This document shows positions 8,481 through 17,009 of a stretch of DNA of 64,000 bases, piece after piece (position 1 is the first letter of the stretch; every line of letters starts with the position of its first letter). The notes below the pieces were generated by a model. It did no database searches. It saw only the letters and a program-made list of their open reading frames with translations, and was not told the DNA's origin. The position numbers and the translations under genes were made by a program. The stretch comes from an uncultured Spirochaetales bacterium (lineage in GTDB: Bacteria > Spirochaetota > Spirochaetia > Sphaerochaetales > Sphaerochaetaceae), in contig CALXRC010000008.1 of assembly GCA_944390865.1 (NCBI GenBank), forward strand, positions 1 through 64,000, given 5' to 3'.

Positions 8481-10205
8481 ATGACTGACAACACATTACC
8501 ATGCTGGGATCTGAGCCCGATATTCTCAGCTCCGGACGGAGCAGATTTCAGAAACTGTCTTGATTCTCTGGACAGCCTTGGCGAAAAGATTTTTTCCCTT
8601 ATCAGGGACAAGGCCTCAATAAAGGATATCCTCCCATATTACAATAAGCTTTCTGCTTCATATGAGACGCTCAGCGCCTATGCCAGTGCGGCACTGTGCG
8701 CTGACACAGCTTCCGCCCTCTGCCTGAAAGCAGTTACAGATGTGGAGTCAAAGGACAGCCTTATGACAGAGGCTGAAAACCGTTTTCTTGTCTATCTGAA
8801 AGACAACAGGGCGCAGCTTGATGATCCCGCACTGGAAGAATACAGGTATGTGCTTGAGCATATGATTGAGGATGCCCGGCACAAGATGAGCCTTGAGGAG
8901 GAGATACTTGCAAGTGATCTTGCACGCACAGGTTCAAATGCCTTTGAGCGCCTGTTTGATACAATGACAAGCTCCACTCTTCTGGACGGGCGTACGCTGA
9001 CTGATTACAGAAGCGACAGTGCCAGCGCGGACAGAAAGGTGCGTGAGAGTTCATACCGGAAGGAAAAGGAACTGCTCAGAAGTATTCAGGAGCCTGTCGC
9101 CGCTGCTCTCAATGCCATCAAGGGAACCTGCCTTACGCTGGAAGAGCGGCAGGGCTGGGCGAGCCCTGTTTCCCACAGCTGTTTCATCTCGCGAATAAGC
9201 GAAGAGACACTGCAGGCCCTGATCGGCGCACTGGAAAAGGCTCTTCCGATGTTCCGCTCTTACTTCAGGACTAAGGCCAGACTGCTGAAGCTTGACAGGC
9301 TTGCCTGGTATGATATCTCGGCTCCTGTAGATCTTGGGCAGAAACCGAGAGAGTACAGCTTTAAGGAGGCAGAGGAGATCATCTCCGGCTGCTTTGCTTC
9401 TTTCTGTCCTGAAATGGGAGCTTTTGCGAGGCATGCCTTTGAGCAAAGGTGGATTGATGCCCTTCCGCGTCAGGGAAAGGTCGGAGGGGCTTTTGATACA
9501 GCATTCCCGCTTGTCGGTGAAAGCCGGATTCTCTCTTCATTCACGAATGACTGGTCAAGCGTGACAACTCTGGCTCATGAGCTTGGCCATGCCTGGCATG
9601 ACAGCATTGTGATGAAGGAGCCCGGCCTGCTTTCGGTCTATCCCATGACTCTTGCTGAGACAGCCAGCATTTTCAGCGAGCAGCTGCTGTTCAGACATGT
9701 TGTCTCATCACTTCCTGAGGTTGAGGCGGCAGGCTGCATTGAAGGTTTTCTGGCAGATGCGGCACAAGTCTGTGTTGATATCCTGTCACGCTACTATTTT
9801 GAGCAGTCAGTCTTCAATGAACGGACACAGGGGGAGATCCCGGCTCAGAGACTGTCTCAGCTCATGCTGTCAGCTCAGGAGCGCACTTACGGTGATGCTG
9901 TCATAGACAAGCATGAGCTTATGTGGGCTGTAAAAGGGCACTATTATTCGACATCGTTCAGTTTCTATAACTATCCCTATGCATTCGGGCAGCTTTTCGC
10001 GCTCTCGCTCTTTGCAAAGGGAGAGAATGATCCGGACTTTGCAGATAAATACAACAGACTGCTTGCCATGACAGGCCGCTGTGACTGCCAGAGTGTCGCG
10101 GCTTCTGCCGGCTGCGACATCACAAAGGAAGAATTCTGGCTTGAAGGCATTGATCTTATAGCCCGCTGGGCAGGGAGACTTGAAGATTTTGCGTCTGAAA
10201 TGTGA
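8481..10205 (+). CDS. pepF: M3-family oligoendopeptidase (PepF type)
   Basis: A 574-aa cytoplasmic zinc peptidase of the M3 (thimet/oligopeptidase F) clan. The catalytic HExxH motif is HELGH (His366, Glu367, His370), and the glutamate zinc ligand is expected in the LAETASIFSEQL segment about 26 residues later. It would hydrolyse 5-20-residue peptides from protein turnover or uptake. It starts 12 nt after the ABC ATPase gene and may read through from that operon. The length fits the PepF family (about 560-600 aa). Substrate preference cannot be told. Confidence 0.9.
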   Translation: MTDNTLPCWDLSPIFSAPDGADFRNCLDSLDSLGEKIFSLIRDKASIKDILPYYNKLSASYETLSAYASAALCADTASALCLKAVTDVESKDSLMTEAENRFLVYLKDNRAQLDDPALEEYRYVLEHMIEDARHKMSLEEEILASDLARTGSNAFERLFDTMTSSTLLDGRTLTDYRSDSASADRKVRESSYRKEKELLRSIQEPVAAALNAIKGTCLTLEERQGWASPVSHSCFISRISEETLQALIGALEKALPMFRSYFRTKARLLKLDRLAWYDISAPVDLGQKPREYSFKEAEEIISGCFASFCPEMGAFARHAFEQRWIDALPRQGKVGGAFDTAFPLVGESRILSSFTNDWSSVTTLAHELGHAWHDSIVMKEPGLLSVYPMTLAETASIFSEQLLFRHVVSSLPEVEAAGCIEGFLADAAQVCVDILSRYYFEQSVFNERTQGEIPAQRLSQLMLSAQERTYGDAVIDKHELMWAVKGHYYSTSFSFYNYPYAFGQLFALSLFAKGENDPDFADKYNRLLAMTGRCDCQSVAASAGCDITKEEFWLEGIDLIARWAGRLEDFASEM

Positions 10206-11334
10206 AGGACTGATGACAGGAGCAAGAGGCTATGCAGACTATGAGGGCCGCCGTGTCATTCTGGACGGGTTTATCCCGGGTGATGAGGTCAGCTGCGGCT
10301 CTTTGCGCCCAGACAAGGGCTTTCTCAGACCGGTCAATGCTCAGCTGTCCAGCGCGAGTGAACTGAGGATCAGCCCCGCATGTCCTTATTCCGGACGCTG
10401 CGGAGGCTGCGATTTTGACTGTGTCAGCGAGGAGACAAGTGCCAGACTGAAAAAAGAGATTGTGGCAGCCAACATTTCTTCTGCGCTGAAGCGTGATGTC
10501 TCGCCTCTGATGAAGGAGCCGCTTTACGCATCAGCCAGTGGCTACCGTGCCCGCTGCCGCATTCATCTGTCTGCAAAAGACCGTCAGATCGGTTTCCTTG
10601 CCAAGAACAGCAGCAGTCTTGTCGCTGTGAAGCACTGCCCGCTGCTTACGGATGGGCTGAATGAAATACTTGCTGACGGCAGAAAGTTCTTTTCCAGGGC
10701 GCAGAGCCAGATTTTTTCCGCTCCGGTCAACAGGAAGACAGGCTTTGCTGAGCTCAGTCTTTTTGATGCAGGGGACAAAGTTCTTGCCGGCAGTCAGGAG
10801 GGAGTCTTCAGCATTGCAGGCTATACTTTCCACCTTACAGGCGATGTTTTCTTTCAGTCAAACATCCACCTGCTTCCTGCTCTTTTCCAGATCATAAGGG
10901 ACGAGGCAAGAGGCGATAGCATCATGGATCTGTACAGCGGGGTGGGTACCTTCTCAGCAGTTCTTGAGGACAGAGGCTGCGCTGTGACTGCTGTCGAACG
11001 TGATAAGCGCTGTCTTGCCCTTGCTGCGAAGAATGCGCCCTCAGCCCGGTTCTTCACTGATGACGTGGCATTGTGGGCTGCGCGCGGCAGAAAGAGCGTT
11101 GACACTGTCATTGTCGATCCCTCGAGGACAGGTCTGAAAGAAGCTGCAAAGCTTATTCCACAGTGGAAGGCCGGGCGGATCATATATGTCTCCTGCAACA
11201 GTGCGACACTTGCATATGACTTGAAGAGCCTGTGCGAAAGTTACGAGATAGAATCCATTCAGGTCATCGACTTCTATCCAGGAAGCGGACATGAGGAGAC
11301 AGTTGTTATACTGAACAGGAAAGAGGAGGAATGA
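10180..11334 (+). CDS. TrmA/RlmD-family class I SAM-dependent RNA (uracil-5-)methyltransferase
   Basis: A 384-aa TrmA/RumA-type enzyme that methylates C5 of a uridine in rRNA or tRNA. It has an N-terminal TRAM-like beta segment (RGYADYEGRRVILDGFIPGDEV), a [4Fe-4S] cysteine set C68-x5-C74-x2-C77 with a likely fourth ligand C153, the SAM-binding motif MDLYSGVGTFS, DPSRTGL (usual form DPPRxG) and catalytic Cys339 in YVSCNSATL. TTG 10180, overlapping the peptidase gene by 26 nt, is chosen because it keeps the first TRAM strand. ATG 10213 is the alternative. Whether the target is 23S rRNA or tRNA position 54 cannot be decided. Confidence 0.85.
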   Translation: MKILRLKCEGLMTGARGYADYEGRRVILDGFIPGDEVSCGSLRPDKGFLRPVNAQLSSASELRISPACPYSGRCGGCDFDCVSEETSARLKKEIVAANISSALKRDVSPLMKEPLYASASGYRARCRIHLSAKDRQIGFLAKNSSSLVAVKHCPLLTDGLNEILADGRKFFSRAQSQIFSAPVNRKTGFAELSLFDAGDKVLAGSQEGVFSIAGYTFHLTGDVFFQSNIHLLPALFQIIRDEARGDSIMDLYSGVGTFSAVLEDRGCAVTAVERDKRCLALAAKNAPSARFFTDDVALWAARGRKSVDTVIVDPSRTGLKEAAKLIPQWKAGRIIYVSCNSATLAYDLKSLCESYEIESIQVIDFYPGSGHEETVVILNRKEEE

Positions 11335-11336
11335 AA

Positions 11337-12074
11337 ATGAGGAAGCTTATTGAGATTTGTCTTGATTCTGTTGAATCCGTACTGGCTGCCCAGCATGGCG
11401 GAGCAGACCGGGCGGAGCTCTGTTCTGATCTTTTTGAAGGTGGCCTGTCTCCTTCTATAGGAACTGTAAAGACTGTGAAAAAGCTCTGTACCCTTCCTGT
11501 CAATGCAATGGTGCGTCCCAGAGGCGGGGATTTCTGCTATTCAGATACAGAGTTTGAGGTGATGAAGGAAGAGGTGAAGGCGTTTAAGGAAGAAGGCGTG
11601 AATGCAATTGTTTTCGGCATTCTTACTCCAGATGGGATGATTGATGAAGAGCGCAGCCGTGAGCTTATTGAGCTTGCGCGTCCGCTTCCTGTCACATTTC
11701 ATCGTGCCTTTGACATGACGCGTGATCTTTCATCCAGTCTTGAAACACTGATCAGCCTGGGTGTTGAAAGAGTGCTCACAAGCGGCGGTGAGGCAACGGT
11801 GAGTGAAGGAGCTGACACGCTTGCTTCCCTTGTAAGGCAGGCCGGAGACAGGATCATTGTCATGCCGGGCTGCGGAATCAATGAGCGCAATTTCAGAAAA
11901 CTGGACAGCATCATCAATGCGAAAGAATACCATATGTCGATGAACAGGAGCTATGAAAGCAGGATGACTTTCCATCCCGGTCACATCTATATGGGCGGCC
12001 TGCTGAGGCAGAGCGAGTTCACGCTGTCCGGCACTAGCGAGGAGAGGGTGAGAAACCTTATTTCTCTGCTTTAG
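11337..12074 (+). CDS. cutC: CutC-family protein
   Basis: A 245-aa TIM-barrel protein matching CutC: start EICLDSVESVLAAQHGGADRAELCS, then GGLSPS, VRPRGGDFCYS, TFHRAFDM and LTSGG. CutC was named for copper homeostasis, but its biochemical role is still uncertain. ATG 11337 is preferred to ATG 11331 because the GAGGAGG-like ribosome site ends directly at 11331. Its 3' end overlaps the convergent rlmN by 17 nt. Confidence 0.88.
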   Translation: MRKLIEICLDSVESVLAAQHGGADRAELCSDLFEGGLSPSIGTVKTVKKLCTLPVNAMVRPRGGDFCYSDTEFEVMKEEVKAFKEEGVNAIVFGILTPDGMIDEERSRELIELARPLPVTFHRAFDMTRDLSSSLETLISLGVERVLTSGGEATVSEGADTLASLVRQAGDRIIVMPGCGINERNFRKLDSIINAKEYHMSMNRSYESRMTFHPGHIYMGGLLRQSEFTLSGTSEERVRNLISLL

Positions 12075-13089
12075 TCTTTCTCTTTGTGCTTGTGGCCAGC
12101 TGGCCGCAGGCACCGCTGATGCCCCTGCCTTTCGGCATCCTCAGCGTATAGTTTATGTGAAGGTGATCAAGATCATTGGTGAATTTCCTGATTTCCTCGG
12201 CAGACGGGCTTTCAAAATCCAGTCCCTCCACTTTGTTCCATGGGATGAGGTTGACCACAGCACTCAGGCCTGTCATGAAGTTTGCCAGTGCTTTCGCACT
12301 CTTTGATGACGTGTTCACGCCTGAAAGCATGCAGTACTCCAGAGTTATGCGCTTCTCACCGGCATGCTGGAAGGCCAAGAGAGCCTTCTTCAGCTCTCCC
12401 AGCGGGTATGTGCGGTTAATGCGCATTATTCTTGACCTTGTCTCGTCTTCAGCGCTTACCAGAGAGACAGCAAGGCGGATACCGAGATCCAGTTCTCTGA
12501 GGCTTCTTATACCAGGTACATAACCGCAGGTGGAGACTGTCATTTTCCTGTATGAGATGTTGAACATATCAGGAGAGTGGAAGCAGGTGACAGCTCTCAT
12601 GAGAGCTCCAAGATTATTCAGCGGCTCTCCCATTCCCATGAACACAATGTGGCCGATTGCCGGATCCAGTGTGCGCAGGTGGACAAGCTGCTCGATTATC
12701 TCATAATCAGCAAGATTCCTGACCAGTCCCATTGTTCCTGTCTTGCAGAAGGCACAGCCCATTGCACAGCCTACCTGGCTTGAAATGCAGGCTGTCTTGC
12801 GGCCTGTCTTGTCCCAGAGCATGACGCATTCAATGAGTGCTCCGTCCTCCAGCTCAATGAGGAGCTTGTGGGCTGACTTGTCAATCTGCTGATCTCTGAT
12901 GTGTGAGGAAATAACCTTCTTTCCGCTTTCGCTGAGCCTTTTCCTGTCCTTCAGCGGCAGGTCGCTCATCTCTTCAAAGCTTCTGGCTCCCTTGACTAAC
13001 CATGATCTTATCTGACGGGCCTGATATTTCTTTTCAAGCTCAAGCTCTTCAATCAGTTCTTCTTCGCTCTTTCCGTAAAGGCTGGACAT
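12058..13089 (-). CDS. rlmN: 23S rRNA/tRNA (adenine-C2)-methyltransferase RlmN
   Basis: A 343-aa radical-SAM enzyme that methylates A2503 of 23S rRNA and often A37 of tRNAs. The [4Fe-4S]/SAM motif is C108-x3-C112-x2-C115 (CAMGCAFC). The GMGEPLNN and STCGYVPG segments and the C-terminal cysteine (about 328, ISGACGQ) used as the methyl-carrying residue are all present. ATG 13089 is chosen because AAGGAGAG lies just upstream on the minus strand; an in-frame ATG 24 nt earlier has no ribosome site. The gene converges on and overlaps cutC. Confidence 0.95.
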   Translation of the reverse strand: MSSLYGKSEEELIEELELEKKYQARQIRSWLVKGARSFEEMSDLPLKDRKRLSESGKKVISSHIRDQQIDKSAHKLLIELEDGALIECVMLWDKTGRKTACISSQVGCAMGCAFCKTGTMGLVRNLADYEIIEQLVHLRTLDPAIGHIVFMGMGEPLNNLGALMRAVTCFHSPDMFNISYRKMTVSTCGYVPGIRSLRELDLGIRLAVSLVSAEDETRSRIMRINRTYPLGELKKALLAFQHAGEKRITLEYCMLSGVNTSSKSAKALANFMTGLSAVVNLIPWNKVEGLDFESPSAEEIRKFTNDLDHLHINYTLRMPKGRGISGACGQLATSTKRKTKAEK

Positions 13090-13208
13090 GGTTCTCTCCT
13101 TGCGTGCTGGCATAAGTGTACAATTAACAGGAAAAGCTGAAAAGCGATGACCCTCATTGCAGTGCTTTGCGCTTTTTCCTCGTCCTGTTCTGGCCGAAAA
13201 GACAGGCC

Positions 13209-14333
13209 TTATGCCCTGCAGTCTTCAATTATCATTTTCGCGAGCTCTCTTGCGCTGTAGCGGATCGGAATCTTGTCAAAGTTCTTGTCTATCTCATCCA
13301 GCAGTGCAGGCTGGCTGGCAATCTGTTTGATGACTTCAATCTGTTTTTCAACATCTGCGGCGGCATTCCATCCTACCTTGTACTTTTCGACATAGGCCGC
13401 AGATGAGATGACAGTGTATACCAGTTCTGTGATGAGGAAGGGCCTTCTGAAATAGAAAGCCTCGACAAGTGTGTTGATGCCGCTTCTTCCTGCCAGCATG
13501 TCAGAGGCCATGAGATAATCATTTACATTGGATACAAAGCCAATCAGGTGAGCTGTTATGTTGTCAGGATAGTCTGAGATTATTTTTTCCAGCTCCTGCC
13601 TTGTCCTTTCCTCTATTCCTCCGATGATCAGCACCTGAATCGGCTCTCTGATGTCTTTCAGCGCTTTCAGCAGGCTTGTCGCTCCGACGCCCTCTCCTCC
13701 GAAATTGACCTGAAGTGTGAAAATGTCCTGCTTGAGGGACAGTTTGCTCCTGGCTTCGCTTTTTGTGAGCCTGCTGCTTTCAAAGCAGCTTGCCTGAAGG
13801 GGAAAGGGGCAGAGCCTGACCGTATCCGGATTCTGTCCTCCCTCAATTGCTGACTGACAGCCTTCCTCTGTTGCGATATACATGGCCTTGAGTTTGTTCT
13901 GAACTGCCGAGCGGGGAAGGGCAAAGACATCAGTCGCATAGTATGTGACCGGAACATTCGCTTTTGACCAGAAGGACAGATCAGCCAGAAAATATTCAGG
14001 GTAGGGATGTGTCGTGAAGATCATGTCAGGCTTGTACTGAGCCACAACCCGTCTGAACTGTCTCATCCTGACAGCTCTCAGGATCCTGCTGACAGCTCTG
14101 ATTTCCCGTGTGTTCTGGTCATTGCGGCTGGAGAATTTCATCTCATAGCTTGAGTGCTCAAGCAGCTTGCGCCAGATATATTTGTTGACTTTTCCGATGA
14201 ACCTGATATTCAGAAGGTGGAAGAAATCCACCAGCACTGCATTGTGTCCCAGCGCTTCCAGCTGTTCCTGGACAGCTTTTGCCGGTATATAATGTCCTTT
14301 GCCTCCGTCGACGTAGACACACAGAATATTCAA
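13209..14333 (-). CDS. GT28-family glycosyltransferase (MGDG synthase / UgtP-like)
   Basis: About 374 aa, related to MGDG synthases, diacylglycerol beta-glucosyltransferases and MurG. It has an N-terminal MGDG_synth-type start (NILCVYVDGGKGHYIPAKAV), TTHPYPEYF in the acceptor domain, and a nucleotide-sugar donor region with NFGGEGVG and the GRSGINTLVEAF motif. The likely role is adding a hexose to diacylglycerol at the inner membrane. TTG 14333 is favoured because MNILCVY then begins the protein and GAGG lies 9 nt upstream. The alternative is ATG 14348, which overlaps that ribosome site. A GT4 gene precedes it by about 10-25 nt, forming a glycolipid pair. Confidence 0.78.
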   Translation of the reverse strand: MNILCVYVDGGKGHYIPAKAVQEQLEALGHNAVLVDFFHLLNIRFIGKVNKYIWRKLLEHSSYEMKFSSRNDQNTREIRAVSRILRAVRMRQFRRVVAQYKPDMIFTTHPYPEYFLADLSFWSKANVPVTYYATDVFALPRSAVQNKLKAMYIATEEGCQSAIEGGQNPDTVRLCPFPLQASCFESSRLTKSEARSKLSLKQDIFTLQVNFGGEGVGATSLLKALKDIREPIQVLIIGGIEERTRQELEKIISDYPDNITAHLIGFVSNVNDYLMASDMLAGRSGINTLVEAFYFRRPFLITELVYTVISSAAYVEKYKVGWNAAADVEKQIEVIKQIASQPALLDEIDKNFDKIPIRYSARELAKMIIEDCRA

Positions 14334-14357
14334 CTCAGCACACCTCATGAAAAGAGC

Positions 14358-15626
14358 TTAATGTTTTGTGTTGTCGTAATAGTCCTTAAGCTCTTTCTCA
14401 AACTTATAGGCCTTGCGTTCTCCCTGATAGACATAAAAGCCGTTCTTCTTCATCTCAAGCAGTTCCTTGTAGATTGACTCAAACTGCTTTGCCACTTTCT
14501 TTCCATCATAGAGATCCATGTATTTTTTTGCATTGCTCCCTTTCTCATCCCTTTCTGCCGGGTTGTCATATACATGGATCATTGTCTGTGCCAGGCTGTC
14601 CGGATTCTCTCCTTCAAAATACCAGCCTGAATCTTCCTTGACTATCTCCTTCATGTTGAAGACATCCGGGCAGATGACAGGACAGCCGGAACAGATTGCC
14701 TCAATGACCGTGATTGCCTGATTTTCTGACAGAGAGGATGTGACAAAGGAATTCACGCATTTAAGAATGTTGCTCCTGATCAGCAGATGGTTGTCGATCT
14801 TGCCTGTGAAAAGCACTTTGTCTTCAATATGCAGCTCTTTAGTGATCTCAATCAGTTCTTTATGAGCCGGTCCGTCTCCGATGACAATCAGTCTCATTTC
14901 AGGGCGCTGCGCGCATGCCTTTGCAAAACCTTCAAGAGTCACGTCGATTGCCTTCTCAAAGCCAAGGCGTCCGACAAAGAGGAATGTGTTGTGGTTCACC
15001 CATTCCTTAGGTATCTGTGCGATAGGGTGGTAAACGTCTTCCTTCCTGAACTGGTCAATGTCTATGCCGTTGGATACATAGCGCACATCAATTCCTGCAA
15101 CATGCTGCTTCAGCGACTCGCAGGTCTCCTTGTTAGGTGCTGTGACCATCCAGACAAGGCGGAAGAACGGCGCAAAGACAATGGACCAGATAGGTTTCTG
15201 TGCAGCTTCTGCCAGCGTTCTGCTCTTGAGTGCATACTTGATGTAAATTGGGTTGTCTATCAGCGTGTGATGCGTGGCAAGCACAGGAATGTGCATCTTT
15301 CTTGCAGCATGGTTCATTGCCTGACAGATAAGCCATGGCGATGTGTCATGAACGATGTCAAACTTGTATTTTGCAAAATACTTGCGCAGATACCAACTCT
15401 GGACGGGCAGCAGCTTTATGCCTTTGTATATGAAAGAGGGAAGAGCCTTGACGCGTATTATATGAATTCCTTTCTCAATCTTTGCTGCGGTGAAATTTTT
15501 ATCAGCCGGCACAAAAAAATAAACTTCATGACCCATTTCAATGAGGTTGTTTGCAAGATTGATCGTGGTTGTAATAACCCCGTTACTCTCTGGATAAAAT
15601 ATATCAAATCCAAAAGCTATACGCAT
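14358..15626 (-). CDS. GT4-family glycosyltransferase (diacylglycerol glycosyltransferase-like)
   Basis: A 422-aa GT-B enzyme. The N-terminal Glyco_transf_4-type domain (FDIFYPESNGVITTTINLAN) and C-terminal GT4 domain (FVGRLGFEKAIDVTL, VIGDGPAHKEL, SSLSENQAITVIEAICSGCP) are like those of alpha-monoglucosyldiacylglycerol synthases. It immediately precedes the GT28 gene. Paired enzymes of this sort make mono- and di-glycosyl diacylglycerols, which are major spirochaete membrane lipids; that function is inferred from the pairing. The start has only a weak AAGG directly before ATG. Confidence 0.8.
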   Translation of the reverse strand: MRIAFGFDIFYPESNGVITTTINLANNLIEMGHEVYFFVPADKNFTAAKIEKGIHIIRVKALPSFIYKGIKLLPVQSWYLRKYFAKYKFDIVHDTSPWLICQAMNHAARKMHIPVLATHHTLIDNPIYIKYALKSRTLAEAAQKPIWSIVFAPFFRLVWMVTAPNKETCESLKQHVAGIDVRYVSNGIDIDQFRKEDVYHPIAQIPKEWVNHNTFLFVGRLGFEKAIDVTLEGFAKACAQRPEMRLIVIGDGPAHKELIEITKELHIEDKVLFTGKIDNHLLIRSNILKCVNSFVTSSLSENQAITVIEAICSGCPVICPDVFNMKEIVKEDSGWYFEGENPDSLAQTMIHVYDNPAERDEKGSNAKKYMDLYDGKKVAKQFESIYKELLEMKKNGFYVYQGERKAYKFEKELKDYYDNTKH

Positions 15627-15694
15627 CCTTAAATTACCAATCCCACGGTTCTTTGTTTATGCTACATTATTTTAACATAATTTGGTAGATACTA

Positions 15695-15723
15695 TTTATA
15701 TTTTAATCTTCACAGTTCTGCTG
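15695..15723. repeat. Direct repeat, left copy (DR1)
   Basis: A 29-base sequence starting TTTATATTTTAATCTTCAC is found again at 20662-20690 with one mismatch (A at 15714 versus T at 20681). The two copies bracket the accessory island. Here the copy sits in the promoter-side region of the GT4 gene. Confidence 0.7.
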
Positions 15724-15785
15724 GATTAGTTCAGGCGGCTTCGGAACCATGGATGAATAAGTCCTATGCAATTCTTATTAATTGT

Positions 15786-15870
15786 GCTATATTATAGATA
15801 GGTCGGACACTAAGCCGAACAGGGGCATGTCCCCGCCGTGAAGCCGGAGGAACCTCCGGCAATTTCTTTA
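15786..15870 (+). ncRNA. Structured RNA leader upstream of the DUF3800 gene
   Basis: An extended -10 (TGC then TATATT, about 15784-15792) precedes a compact, strongly folded segment. It holds a weak TCGG/CCGA hairpin (803-806 with 815-818 of the 15.8-kb block), a GGGG/CCCC hairpin (15822-15825 with 15831-15834) and a perfect GCCGGAGG/CCTCCGGC hairpin (15843-15850 with 15853-15860) followed by AATTTCTTT, which looks terminator-like. The gene's ribosome site (AGGGG, about 15873) follows at once. Several structured RNA families named DUF3800-I and onward are known upstream of DUF3800 genes. Whether this belongs to one of them needs a covariance search. Confidence 0.55.
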
Positions 15871-15885
15871 TAAGGGGCTTATCTT

Positions 15886-16623
15886 GTGTCTGTACTGTCA
15901 ATCCATATCGATGAAAGCGGTAATTTGAATCTTTTTAACAGACAGAACCCTGAATATTGCCTTACTATGGTCTTCCATAATCAGGATGAAGATATTTCTG
16001 CAGAAATTTCTATTCTCAATAAAAAGCTTGAAAATATAGGATGGAATGAATCATTCATCCATACGATGCCACTAATAAGGCAGGATGAGCCTTATACAAC
16101 TTTCCTAAGAGAAGAACGAATAAAAATATTTACAGCATTTGCAGCTTTTGTATCAGTATTACCGATTCGATACAATACCTTCTTCGTTACAAAGACTTTT
16201 TATCAGAATGAATCGCAGATGGAAGAAGCTTTCGTTCATCAGATAAATAGTTTTATCAACGATAAACTCGAATACTTTCAGCATTTCGATAAAATCATAA
16301 TCTACTACGACCGAGGGCAGAAAATCATAAGCAGGATACTCAGAAATACATTTGGGAATACCTTCGGAGGAATAGTAGATTTCCGCACAGCTTACCAGAA
16401 AGACTACAGACTTCTTCAAGTTGCAGATTACATCTGTACCTTAGAACAATCTAGAATCAGATGGAATCAACATAAACCGACAAAATCTGAAAAAGATTTC
16501 TTCCTAACCCGACAAGTATTCATGAAGAATTTCTATAAGAAGATAAGCCGAAAACATATCTTAAGCCACTTTACTACATGCTTTGCTGCCATGACTGTTA
16601 CATTAATACCTGTTAATTTCTGA
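15886..16623 (+). CDS. DUF3800 domain protein
   Basis: A 245-aa protein starting MSVLSIHIDESGNLN. The early D-E-S-G motif is the hallmark of DUF3800, a predicted RNase H-fold nuclease-like family common in mobile and defence islands. A later acidic residue cluster (IIIYYDRGQK) and LLQVADYICTLEQ match the family's C-terminal conserved D. The start is GTG 15886, supported by AAGGGG 10 nt upstream and by the motif position. Base composition is markedly AT-rich relative to the flanking GT genes, in line with transfer. No partner protein-coding gene is adjacent; a structured RNA precedes it. Confidence 0.82.
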   Translation: MSVLSIHIDESGNLNLFNRQNPEYCLTMVFHNQDEDISAEISILNKKLENIGWNESFIHTMPLIRQDEPYTTFLREERIKIFTAFAAFVSVLPIRYNTFFVTKTFYQNESQMEEAFVHQINSFINDKLEYFQHFDKIIIYYDRGQKIISRILRNTFGNTFGGIVDFRTAYQKDYRLLQVADYICTLEQSRIRWNQHKPTKSEKDFFLTRQVFMKNFYKKISRKHILSHFTTCFAAMTVTLIPVNF

Positions 16624-17009
16624 CAGCAGATATTAACAGCTTTCATTAGCTGACATGTTGGGGCCGGTTTGAAAACGCCCAGTCTCAATTGCATTCAACG
16701 ATTAACATCAGATACCGTTGACCAGCGGAGAGGAATAATGCAAACGACACAATTTGATAATCCAGCCGGGGCTAATGGAATAGCAGCTGATATCCCCTTC
16801 CTCTCTAAATCTGCTTAAGAAATGCTGTCAGTCCTGCTGTGCATGGCGGTTTTATGACGTCATCTCCTTTCAAGCAGGACGTACAATAAGCATGTTCCAT
16901 ACGTGTCAGAAATAGAAAAATATCTAGGCAGCATTTCTGGCAGTAAAAAGTAGCATAAAATATTGTTTTATCTAATAAGTCATATTATTATATGGATACT
17001 GGAGTGTAT
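16624..17009. other. Non-coding gap with nested inverted repeats
   Basis: No supported gene. AGAAATGCTG (16818-16827) pairs with CAGCATTTCT (16929-16938), and inside it GTCCTGCT (16831-16838) pairs with AGCAGGAC (16873-16880), with the palindrome TGACGTCA at about 16855-16862 in the inner loop. This may be a long structured RNA or the remnant of a mobile-element end. Just before the ATPase gene, TAAAATATTGTTTTA and AATAAGTCATATTATT are imperfect palindromes that could be operators. Confidence 0.4.

Noticed and set aside
14787-15632. 281-aa open frame on the + strand
   Set aside because: It is antisense to the well-supported GT4 gene, has low-complexity Cys/His-rich sequence and no ribosome site or family resemblance.
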